20,923 bases of DNA, from contig JBAUTF010000071.1 in assembly GCA_049582065.1 (NCBI GenBank), positions 1 to 20,923 on the forward strand, written 5' to 3'. This DNA is from DATKSS01 sp049582065 (lineage in GTDB: Bacteria > Chloroflexota > Dormibacteria > Dormibacterales > Dormibacteraceae). How positions within the stretch are numbered: the stretch's first letter is position 1; every line of letters starts with the position of its first letter. Shown here in pieces: positions 1 through 6,452 of the stretch. The translations under genes were made by a program, and so were the position numbers. Under the pieces are notes generated by a model. The model did no database searches, was not told the DNA's origin, and saw nothing but the letters and a program-made list of their open reading frames with translations.

Positions 1-255
1 CTGCAGCGACGCCCAGATGCTTGCCGGATTGCTGAGCGCGATCACGACGACGGCGAGCGCGACGCCTATGGCTGTAGCTGCGACCCGTCCTGAATTCAGA
101 AGTCGTCGAGCCGGTTTTGTGGCAGGCGCGGCACTGGTCTGGGTTTTGATAGCGGGACAGCTTATCGAGATCGTCTGGGAAACCGCTGAGAGCGGTGGAA
201 TGGCGTCGCCGCGCCCGACGACCGCAGGTTGGGGTTCACCTAAGCTTGTCCGGCG
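1..255. other. Upstream region of ilvD, no confident gene
   Basis: No complete gene can be supported here. On the minus strand, one frame from about 175 down to 1 reads as a basic stretch followed by a hydrophobic run (ARRLLNSGRVAATAIGVALA onward), which looks like the N terminus of a secreted or membrane protein leaving the window, but that frame has no ATG, GTG or TTG start. On the plus strand an open frame from 17 also has hydrophobic stretches but runs over 100 bases into ilvD, so it is unlikely to be real. The ilvD promoter should lie here, but I see no convincing -35/-10 pair and no clear Shine-Dalgarno sequence before the ATG at 256. Confidence 0.3.
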
Positions 256-1923
256 ATGGCGTCTTTCGACCTGCCGAGCCGGACTCTCTACCAGGGCCGC
301 GACCGCGCGGCTGCGCGGTCCTTCCTGCACGCCATCGGACTATCGGCAGCCGACATCGACAAGCCTTTCGTAGGGGTGTCCAACTGCTGGTCCGAGACCA
401 TGCCGTGCAACTTCGGGCTGCGCGAGCTGGCGGCGCCGCTCAAGTCCGGCATCCGCGCCGCCGGCGCGAACCCGATGGAGTTCAACACGATCGCCATCTC
501 CGACGGCATCACCATGGGCACGGAAGGCATGAAGACCTCGCTCGTGAGCCGCGAGGTCATCGCGGATTCGATCGAGCTCGTCGCGCGAGGTCACATGTTC
601 GACGCCCTGTGCTGCCTTTGCGCATGTGACAAGACGATCCCTGCCTCGGCGATCGCGCTCGCGCGCCTCGACCGCCCGGGCATGGTGCTGTATGGCGGTT
701 CGATCATGCCGGGCACCTTTCGTGGACGTCCGGTCGCGGTGGGAGACGTTTATGAAGCGATCGGCGCCGCCGCCGCCGGAAAAATCAGCGATGCGGACCT
801 GGCCGAGCTCGAAGCGGTGGCATGTCCGGGGGCGGGCGCGTGCGGTGGCCAGTACACGGCCAACACGATGTCGATGGTCATGGAGGTGATCGGCCTGTCG
901 CCGGTCGGGTTCAACTCCATACCCGCGACGGATCCCGCGAAGCACCGCGCCGCCGAGGCGCTGGGCCCCGTCACCATGAACCTTCTCGAGCAGGACCTCC
1001 GCCCGTCGAAGGTCCTCACACGGCGCGCCTTCGACAACGCGATCGCCGCGGTGGCCGCAAGCGGCGGTTCCACCAACGCGGTCCTGCACCTGCTGGCGCT
1101 GGCGCGCGAGGTCGGGGTCGAGCTGGCGATCGACGACATCGACCGCATCAGCCGGCGCACGCCGCTGCTCTGCGACCTCAAGCCGGGCGGGCGGTTCGCG
1201 GCCGTCGAGCTGCACCGCGCGGGCGGGATCGCGTTGCTCACGCGGCGGTTGCTCGAGGGCGGCTACATCGACGGCGACGCGATGACGGTGACCGGCCGGT
1301 CGCTCGGCGAGGAGTGCGATGCTGTGACCGAAACGGTGGGCCAAGAGGTGGTTGCCCCTCTGTCTCGCCCTCTGCGGGCCGAAGGCGGCCTGGTGATCCT
1401 GCGCGGCAACCTTGCCCCGGAGGGGGCCGTGGTGAAGATCACTCAGCACACGCCGGTGTCGCATCGGGGGCCGGCGCGGGTCTTCAACAGGGAGGAGGAC
1501 GCTTTCGCCGCCGTCTACTCGGGCCGGATCAAGCCGGGGGACGTGGTCGTCATCCGCTACGAGGGACCGAAGGGTGGGCCGGGCATGCGGGAGATGCTCC
1601 AGGTGACTGCGGCGATCGTCGGCGAGGGCCTGGGGGACTCCGTCGCTATGGTCACCGACGGCCGGTTTTCCGGCGCGACACGCGGGTTGATGATCGGCCA
1701 CGTGGCGCCGGAGGCGGCCGCGGGTGGGCCGCTCGCTGCGATCAAGGATGGCGACGTCATCGACATCGATGTGGAGACTCGCAGGCTCGCTGTCGAAGGG
1801 ATCGACGTCGCGGCGCGGATGAAAGGCTGGTCTCCCCCCGAGCCGAACTACAGCCGGGGAGTCCTTGCCCGATACGCGCTGCTGGTCGGCTCGGCCTCAG
1901 AAGGTGCGATGCTGAAGCCCTAG
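256..1923 (+). CDS. ilvD: Dihydroxy-acid dehydratase
   Basis: This enzyme dehydrates 2,3-dihydroxy-isovalerate and 2,3-dihydroxy-3-methylvalerate to the 2-oxo acids that precede valine/leucine and isoleucine; it is cytosolic and carries an Fe-S cluster and Mg2+. The 555-residue length is normal for the IlvD/EDD family. The three expected cluster cysteines are visible: C51 in MPCN, C124 in ACDKTIPA and C196 in GAGACGG. Also present are ISDGI (about 82-86), SGGSTNAVLHLL near the middle and the C-terminal DGRFSGATRG motif that carries the catalytic serine. The C124 region is odd: it reads CCLCACDKTIPA where the family usually has a GCDK..PG form, so three extra cysteines crowd the ligand. The ATG at 256 has no strong ribosome binding site but fits the family N terminus. 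The gene stands alone on this strand and converges on leuD. Confidence 0.96.
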   Translation: MASFDLPSRTLYQGRDRAAARSFLHAIGLSAADIDKPFVGVSNCWSETMPCNFGLRELAAPLKSGIRAAGANPMEFNTIAISDGITMGTEGMKTSLVSREVIADSIELVARGHMFDALCCLCACDKTIPASAIALARLDRPGMVLYGGSIMPGTFRGRPVAVGDVYEAIGAAAAGKISDADLAELEAVACPGAGACGGQYTANTMSMVMEVIGLSPVGFNSIPATDPAKHRAAEALGPVTMNLLEQDLRPSKVLTRRAFDNAIAAVAASGGSTNAVLHLLALAREVGVELAIDDIDRISRRTPLLCDLKPGGRFAAVELHRAGGIALLTRRLLEGGYIDGDAMTVTGRSLGEECDAVTETVGQEVVAPLSRPLRAEGGLVILRGNLAPEGAVVKITQHTPVSHRGPARVFNREEDAFAAVYSGRIKPGDVVVIRYEGPKGGPGMREMLQVTAAIVGEGLGDSVAMVTDGRFSGATRGLMIGHVAPEAAAGGPLAAIKDGDVIDIDVETRRLAVEGIDVAARMKGWSPPEPNYSRGVLARYALLVGSASEGAMLKP

Positions 1924-1926
1924 CGC

Positions 1927-1973
1927 ACCTCCCCACCGGTGGGGAGGTCGGCGCGTGGCGCCGGGTGGGGAGG
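1927..1973. repeat. REP-like palindromic element, copy A; possible bidirectional terminator
   Basis: Positions 1927-1948 are a perfect 11+11 palindrome (ACCTCCCCACC and its complement). It is followed by a small hairpin GGCGC-gtg-GCGCC at 1950-1962 and a further GGGGAGG at 1967-1973. Read on the minus strand the element matches the copy at 5941-5993 in order and spacing: CTCCCCACC, a GC hairpin, CGACCTCCCCAC, then the closing arm. It fills the gap between the convergent ends of ilvD and leuD, so it could stop transcription from both sides, though no T-run follows. Confidence 0.75.
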
Positions 1974-1999
1974 CCCACGTTCGAATCGCAGCCCCAGTT

Positions 2000-2587
2000 C
2001 TACCTGACCGCTGGCAGCCACTCCTGGCGACGCGACTCGTAGGCCGCGATGTCCGAATCGTGCTTTTCGACCAGGCCGATCTCGTCGAGGCCGCCCAGCA
2101 GGCACTCCCGCGCGAACGGGTCGATCTCGAACGGGTACGCGAACCCTTCGCCGCGGACCCGCTGCGCCTGCAGATCGACCACCACCTCGGCCGCCGGGTC
2201 CTCGGCCGCCAGGTCGATCAGGTGGCGCACCTGGCTCTCCGGAAGCGTCACCGCCAAAAGCCCGGTCTTGAAGCAGTTGGCGCGGAAGATGTCGGCGAAG
2301 CTTGGGGCGATGATCGCCTTGAACCCGAAGTCGCGCAGCGCCCAGGGAGCATGCTCGCGCGACGATCCGCACCCGAAGTTCCCGCCTGTCACCAGCACGG
2401 TGGCGCCGGCATGCTCCGGCTTGTCCAGCACGAAATCACCACCCGCGCGCCAGTCGAAGAAGAGGAACGGTCCGTAGCCCGTCCGCTCGATGCGCTTCAG
2501 GAACTGCTTCGGGATGATCTGGTCCGTATCGACGTCCGCCCGGTCGAGCGGCGCCATCCGGCCCGACACGCGAGCCACCGGTTCCAT
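2000..2587 (-). CDS. leuD: 3-isopropylmalate dehydratase small subunit
   Basis: LeuD pairs with LeuC to isomerise 2-isopropylmalate to 3-isopropylmalate in leucine synthesis. The 195-residue product has the swivelling aconitase-like domain layout: DVDTDQIIPKQFLKRI (about 19-34), GPFLFFDWR, the GGNFGCGSSREHAPWAL loop (about 68-84) that binds substrate carboxylates, and IIAPSFADIFRANCFKTGLL (about 91-110), all standard for LeuD. The start ATG at 2587 follows the leuC stop by six bases, so the two subunits are made from one minus-strand transcript in the order leuC-leuD. Its 3' end faces ilvD across the palindromic repeat. Confidence 0.97.
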   Translation of the reverse strand: MEPVARVSGRMAPLDRADVDTDQIIPKQFLKRIERTGYGPFLFFDWRAGGDFVLDKPEHAGATVLVTGGNFGCGSSREHAPWALRDFGFKAIIAPSFADIFRANCFKTGLLAVTLPESQVRHLIDLAAEDPAAEVVVDLQAQRVRGEGFAYPFEIDPFARECLLGGLDEIGLVEKHDSDIAAYESRRQEWLPAVR

Positions 2588-2593
2588 GACGGC

Positions 2594-3979
2594 CTACAAG
2601 AGCTCCCGCACGTCGACAAGGTGGCCGGTGACCGCCGCCGCCGCCGCCATGGGAGGGCTCATCAAGTGCGTGCGCCCGCCTGAACCCTGCCGGCCTTCGA
2701 AGTTCCGGTTCGAGGTTGAGGCGCAGCGCTCGCCAGGCGCCAGGATGTCCGGGTTCATGCCGAGGCACATCGAGCATCCGGCGTTTCGCCACTCGAAGCC
2801 TGCGGCCTTGAAGACAAGGTCGAGCCCCTCGTCCTCCGCCGCCCGCTTGACCGAAGTCGAGCCCGGCACCACCATCGCCCGGACCTGCGGATGCACGTGT
2901 TTGCCCTGGATCACGCTGGCGGCGGCGCGCAGGTCTTCCAGCCGCGCGTTGGTGCATGAGCCGATGAACACCCGGTCGATCGCGATGTCGGCCAGGGCCA
3001 TGCCGGGCTTGAGGTCCATGTACTTCAAGGCGCGCTCGTCCGTGTCCGATCGAGGGGCTGGAACGCGGCCTGTGACCGCCACCACCTGCCCCGGGTTGGT
3101 GCCCCAAGTGACGTGAGGCTCGAGGCGGGACGCGTCGATCGAGATGTCGGCCCCGAACGGCGCCCCTTCGTCGGTTGACAGGGACCGCCAGTAATCGAGC
3201 GCGGCCTCCCAGGCCCCGCCGCGGGGGGCGTATGGGCGGCCTTCCACGTAAGCGAACGTCGTGTCGTCCGGCGCCACCATCCCGGCTTTCGCGCCCCACT
3301 CGATCGACATGTTGCAGACCGTCATGCGGCCTTCCATGCTCAGCTTGCGAATGGCCGAGCCGCGGTACTCGACCAGGTGCCCCTGGCCCGCGGAGATCCC
3401 GGTCTTGCCGATCACGCTGAGCACGATGTCCTTCGCCGTGACGCCGATCGGCAGCTCACCCTCGACCGTCACCGCGAGATCGCCCAGCCGGTTTTGCGGC
3501 AGGCACTGCGTGGCCAGCACGAGCTCGACCTCCGACGTCCCGATGCCGAAGGCCAGGGCCCCGAATGCCCCGTGCGTCGACGTGTGCGAGTCGCCGCAGA
3601 CGATCAGCATCCCGGGCTGGGTGAGGCCCAGCTCCGGGCCGATCACGTGTACGATCCCCTGCCGCCGGCTGCCGATCTGGTGCAGGGGGATGCCCTCGCG
3701 CCGGCAGTTGTCGGCCAGCACCTCCATCTGCTTGCGGGAGAGCTCGTCGGCCGCCCGCAAGCCGCCCCGCGTGGGGACGTTGTGGTCCATCGTCGCCACG
3801 GTCAGGTCGGGCCGGCGCACCCGCCGCCCGGCGAGCTTGAGGCCCTCGAAAGCCTGGGGAGAGGTGACCTCGTGGACGAGGTGCAGGTCGACGAAAAGCA
3901 GGTCGGGCTCCCCGGCGGTGGTGCGGACGACATGGGCGTCCCAGAGCTTCTGGGCGAGCGTCCGGGCCGGCTTTTCCAT
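2594..3979 (-). CDS. leuC: 3-isopropylmalate dehydratase large subunit
   Basis: LeuC is the [4Fe-4S] aconitase-family subunit of isopropylmalate isomerase. From the ATG at 3979 it has 461 residues, the usual size. Visible motifs are MEKPARTLAQKLWDAHVV at the start, MDHNVPT, GDSHTSTHGAFGALAFGIGT (about 129-148), and the three cluster cysteines: C342 in GSCTN, and C402 and C405 in GCSMCLGMNPD. The open frame continues upstream to 4183, but the extra 68 residues are low-complexity, opposite the ilvB leader, and do not resemble the family, so 3979 is chosen. No strong ribosome binding site is seen. It is divergent from the ilvB leader and shares the 3980-4060 gap with it. Residue 227 sits in ATQCLPQ rather than the usual ATQTL form, a minor difference. 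Confidence 0.96.
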   Translation of the reverse strand: MEKPARTLAQKLWDAHVVRTTAGEPDLLFVDLHLVHEVTSPQAFEGLKLAGRRVRRPDLTVATMDHNVPTRGGLRAADELSRKQMEVLADNCRREGIPLHQIGSRRQGIVHVIGPELGLTQPGMLIVCGDSHTSTHGAFGALAFGIGTSEVELVLATQCLPQNRLGDLAVTVEGELPIGVTAKDIVLSVIGKTGISAGQGHLVEYRGSAIRKLSMEGRMTVCNMSIEWGAKAGMVAPDDTTFAYVEGRPYAPRGGAWEAALDYWRSLSTDEGAPFGADISIDASRLEPHVTWGTNPGQVVAVTGRVPAPRSDTDERALKYMDLKPGMALADIAIDRVFIGSCTNARLEDLRAAASVIQGKHVHPQVRAMVVPGSTSVKRAAEDEGLDLVFKAAGFEWRNAGCSMCLGMNPDILAPGERCASTSNRNFEGRQGSGGRTHLMSPPMAAAAAVTGHLVDVRELL

Positions 3980-4060
3980 CGGGACGCCAACTTTACCCAA
4001 AGCCTGTGGATAAGAATTTGTGGCTGAGATACAACTGCAAAGGCCGCTCGGCTCGTTAAG

Positions 4061-4159
4061 ATGCACAAACACATGGCACAGCCCGCCCGCGGCCTCGTAG
4101 CGCTCCTTGGCCTCCTTGGCCTTCTTGGCATTCTCCAAACGGGGGCGCGCGCGACCTAA
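4061..4159 (+). CDS. BCAA leader peptide of the ilvB operon (attenuation)
   Basis: A 32-codon open frame starts at ATG 4061 and stops at TAA 4157-4159. Residues 12-25 read LVALLGLLGLLGIL, so 10 of 14 codons are Leu, Val or Ile (8 Leu, 1 Val, 1 Ile). The stop lies 24 bases before a terminator hairpin that precedes the ilvB ribosome binding site. This is the layout of ilv/leu leader peptides in enterobacteria and corynebacteria, where ribosome stalling at BCAA codons controls read-through. The core is three near-identical 9-base units (CTCCTTGGC, CTCCTTGGC, CTTCTTGGC), each Leu-Leu-Gly. No clear Shine-Dalgarno sequence precedes 4061; the leader may be translated from a short or leaderless 5' end, or from the ATG at 4073 in the same frame. 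The function is inferred from sequence layout only. Confidence 0.85.
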   Translation: MHKHMAQPARGLVALLGLLGLLGILQTGARAT

Positions 4160-4192
4160 CAGACACCACCAAGTAGATCGCAAAAGCCCCCG
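4140..4192 (+). promoter_or_regulatory. Antiterminator pairing of the ilvB attenuator
   Basis: CGGGGGC at 4140-4146, inside the last codons of the leader peptide, is the exact complement of GCCCCCG at 4186-4192, the left arm of the terminator. The two pairings exclude each other. A ribosome stalled at the Leu codons 4094-4126 would leave 4140-4146 free to pair and block the terminator. A ribosome that reaches the stop at 4157 would cover 4140-4146 and let the terminator form. The pairings are seen in the sequence; the mechanism is inferred. Confidence 0.7.
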
Positions 4193-4220
4193 ACCGAGAG
4201 GTAGGGGGCTTCTTCATTTT
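4184..4220 (+). terminator. Intrinsic terminator/attenuator upstream of ilvB
   Basis: AAGCCCCC at 4184-4191 pairs perfectly with GGGGGCTT at 4204-4211. Inside, ACC/GGT (4193-4195 with 4200-4202) closes a GAGA tetraloop. The hairpin is followed by TCTTCATTTT, an imperfect T-run. It ends a few bases before the AAGGAG sequences of ilvB, so it lies within the leader transcript and not at the end of any gene, which marks it as an attenuator. Confidence 0.85.
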
Positions 4221-4242
4221 CCAAGGAGTAAGGAGTCCTGAA

Positions 4243-5925
4243 TTGACCGGAGCCGACATGGTGTTGGAAGCGCTGGAGCGCGAGGGAGTCGAATTCATAT
4301 TCGGCTACCCCGGCGGCGCGAACCTGCCCATCTACCAGCACCTGCCCGAGCATCCGACGCTGAGGCACATCCTGGTCCGCCACGAACAGGGGGCGGCCCA
4401 CATGGCGGACGGCTACGCGCGGGCCTGCGGTAAGCCGGGGGTGGTTTTCGCCACGTCCGGGCCCGGCGCTCTGAACCTGGTCACGGGGCTCTGCACCGCC
4501 TACATGGACTCGGTGCCCATGATTGCCATCACCGGCCAGGTCAACAGCACTCAGGTCGGGCGCGATGCCTTCCAGGAGTCGGACGTGATCGGCGCTACGA
4601 GCTCGGTCACCAAGCACAGCTATCTGGTGACGAGCATCGACCAGCTGCCTCGAGTCATCCATGAGGCATTCCACATCGCGACCACCGGCCGGCCCGGCCC
4701 GGTCCTGATCGACATCTGCAAGGACGTGCAGCAGGCCGAGGCCGAGCGAGTCACGCCCGAACGGCTCGAGATCCCGGGCTACAGGCTGAACGGCCACGTC
4801 GACCTCGGTGACGCGGAGAGGGCGGCGAAAACCCTTTCTTCAGCGGAGCGCCCGGTCATCCTGGCCGGCCATGGCGTGTTGTTGAGCCACGCAGAGCGAG
4901 AGCTCATGCAGCTTGCCGAGAAAGCGGGCGTGCCGGTCGGCACGACCCTTCTCGGCATCGGCGCCTTTCCGGTGCAGCACCCGCTCTCACTGCACATGAC
5001 CGGCTTCATGGGCACCGGATGGAACCTCAAGGCGGTGCAGAACGCAGACGTCCTGATGATGGTCGGCATGCGGGTTGACGACCGGGTCACCGCGCGACTC
5101 GCCGACTTCGCCCCCAAGGTCAAGACCTTCATCCACGTCGACATCGATGGGTCGGAGATGGGCAAGAACGTCCGCTCCCATATCGAGCTGGTCGCCGACG
5201 CTCGCAATGCCCTCGAGGCGATGATCCCGCACGTCGGGCCGGTGGACGCGGGCCGCGGGCGTTGGCTCGCGCAGATCGACGCCTGGCGCGAGGAGCACCC
5301 GCTCCGGTTCACGCGCTCCAATGGCCATTTGCAGCCGCAGGACGTGCTGATAGACATGTACAAGAGGTGCCGCAGCGAGGCGATAGTCGTCGCTGACGTC
5401 GGCCAGAACCAGATCTGGGCGGCGCTTTGGTGGAATTACGACCGCCCCGGGCTGTTCATCAACTCGGGTGGCGCGGGCACGATGGGCTTCGCCCTCCCGG
5501 CTGCGATCGGCGCCAAGTTCGGCCGGCCCGAGCTGCCGGTGTGGTGTGTCGCCGGAGAAGGCGGCTTTGTCATGACCGCGCAGGAGCTCTCGGTCGCGGT
5601 CGAGCACCAGCTCGACGTCAAGATCGTGATCCTCAACAACTCGTCGCTCGGCATGGTCCGCCAGTTCCAGGACGACTTCTACGGCGGCGTGCGGTCGCAG
5701 GTCGACCTTACCCATATGCCCGACTTCATCAAGCTTGCCGAAGCTTATGGCCTGCCCGCCATCCGTGTCGACCGGCTCTCGGACGTCGCGCCGGCCATGG
5801 ATGCCGCCGAGCGCGCCAAGGGCCCATTCCTGATCGACTTCCGAATCGACCCGGAGGCGAACGTGTACCCGATCGTCCCGCTGGGCAAGAGCTTGAACGA
5901 CTTCTGGGAGGCACCCGACAAATGA
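4243..5925 (+). CDS. ilvB: Acetolactate synthase large (catalytic) subunit
   Basis: This thiamine diphosphate (ThDP) and FAD enzyme condenses two pyruvates, or pyruvate and 2-oxobutyrate, in the first common BCAA step. The 560-residue length is typical. Seen in order: GYPGGANLPIY (21-31), the catalytic Glu E48 in RHEQGAAHMADGYARA, TSGPGALNLVTG (71-82), the central DDRVT and HVDIDGSEMGKNV FAD-domain motifs (279-310), GTMGFALPAAIGAKFG, and the C-terminal ThDP/Mg motif at 438-466. That motif reads GEG...NN rather than the near-universal GDG...NN. The start is TTG 4243, chosen because TAAGGAG at 4229-4235 lies seven bases upstream and a second AAGGAG lies at 4223-4228. It is the first gene of the attenuated operon and its TGA overlaps the ilvN ATG. 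Confidence 0.96.
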   Translation: MTGADMVLEALEREGVEFIFGYPGGANLPIYQHLPEHPTLRHILVRHEQGAAHMADGYARACGKPGVVFATSGPGALNLVTGLCTAYMDSVPMIAITGQVNSTQVGRDAFQESDVIGATSSVTKHSYLVTSIDQLPRVIHEAFHIATTGRPGPVLIDICKDVQQAEAERVTPERLEIPGYRLNGHVDLGDAERAAKTLSSAERPVILAGHGVLLSHAERELMQLAEKAGVPVGTTLLGIGAFPVQHPLSLHMTGFMGTGWNLKAVQNADVLMMVGMRVDDRVTARLADFAPKVKTFIHVDIDGSEMGKNVRSHIELVADARNALEAMIPHVGPVDAGRGRWLAQIDAWREEHPLRFTRSNGHLQPQDVLIDMYKRCRSEAIVVADVGQNQIWAALWWNYDRPGLFINSGGAGTMGFALPAAIGAKFGRPELPVWCVAGEGGFVMTAQELSVAVEHQLDVKIVILNNSSLGMVRQFQDDFYGGVRSQVDLTHMPDFIKLAEAYGLPAIRVDRLSDVAPAMDAAERAKGPFLIDFRIDPEANVYPIVPLGKSLNDFWEAPDK

Positions 5926-6452
5926 CGCTGCTGCATGCCGGACCCCCCCACCCGCCGGCTTCGCCGCCGACCTCCCCACGCAGTGGAGAGGAGAAGATCC
6001 GGGTGCTTTCCGTGCTCGTCGAGGATGGCTCGAACACGCTCAGCAAGGTGTTGGGCCTGATCCGGCGCCGCGGCTTTCACGTGCGGTCCATCTCGGTGGG
6101 CCCGAGCAAGCAGCCTGGCCGTTCGGTGATGACCCTGACCATCGACTCCGGCCACGCCGAGGTCGACCAGGTGCGAAAGCAGCTCGACCGGCTCGTTGAG
6201 GTGGTCGAGGTCCACGATCTCACCGGCCACGAGGTGCACAGCCGCGAGCTGGTGGTGGCGAGAGTTTCCGCCGGCGAGGTCGACGGTCTGTTGAAGCGTG
6301 GCGCGCGCGTCCTGGACAGCGGCCCGGACGGCACCACGGTCGAGTTCGCGGGAGAAGGCAAGGACGTCGGGGACTTCGTCAACGAGTTGACCCGGCATGG
6401 AATCGTCGACGTGGTCCGCTCCGGTCCCGTCGTCTTGAGGAGAACCGCATGA
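5922..6452 (+). CDS. ilvN: Acetolactate synthase regulatory (small) subunit
   Basis: The small subunit activates IlvB and mediates valine feedback through its N-terminal ACT domain. From ATG 5922 it has 176 residues; the ACT domain starts at about residue 25 (KIRVLSVLVEDGSNTLSKVL, RRRGFHVRSISVGPS), followed by the C-terminal ACT-like domain (RELVVARVSAGEV to VVRSGPVVL). The first 24 residues are Pro-rich (GPPHPPASPPTSPRSGEE) and are encoded by a palindromic repeat, unlike any normal ALS small subunit. Two starts are possible. ATG 5922 overlaps the ilvB stop and has GGGAGG about ten bases upstream. GTG 6003 follows GAGAGGAG, itself the end of the repeat, but would cut into the first beta strand. 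I keep 5922, with real doubt. Its TGA overlaps the ilvC ATG. Confidence 0.9.
   Translation: MTLLHAGPPHPPASPPTSPRSGEEKIRVLSVLVEDGSNTLSKVLGLIRRRGFHVRSISVGPSKQPGRSVMTLTIDSGHAEVDQVRKQLDRLVEVVEVHDLTGHEVHSRELVVARVSAGEVDGLLKRGARVLDSGPDGTTVEFAGEGKDVGDFVNELTRHGIVDVVRSGPVVLRRTA
5941..5993 (+). repeat. REP-like palindromic element, copy B, at the ilvB/ilvN junction
   Basis: The element contains CCCCCCCACCCGC, a small GC hairpin (CGGC-ttc-GCCG), then CCTCCCCAC at 5971-5979 facing GTGGAGAGG at 5983-5991 with one mismatch and a three-base loop. It aligns unit by unit with copy A read on the minus strand. If ilvN starts at 5922 it is translated in frame as a Pro-rich N-terminal tail; if ilvN starts at GTG 6003, its right arm supplies the ribosome binding site. 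Confidence 0.75.

Noticed and set aside
17..373. Plus-strand frame with hydrophobic, BCAA-rich stretch before ilvD, considered as a second leader peptide
   Set aside because: It has no stop before ilvD, runs over 100 bases into it, and no terminator/antiterminator pair follows.
340..1701. Long open frame opposite ilvD on the minus strand
   Set aside because: Arg/His/Asp-rich translation typical of a high-GC shadow; ilvD on the plus strand carries all family motifs.
3980..4183. N-terminal extension of leuC by 68 residues
   Set aside because: It is the shadow of the leader peptide and attenuator on the other strand, is low-complexity, and LeuC proteins start at the MEKPARTL-like position (3979).
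3980..4242. T-box riboswitch controlling ilvB
   Set aside because: I find no T-box sequence or stem I/specifier layout; the leader peptide explains the terminator.
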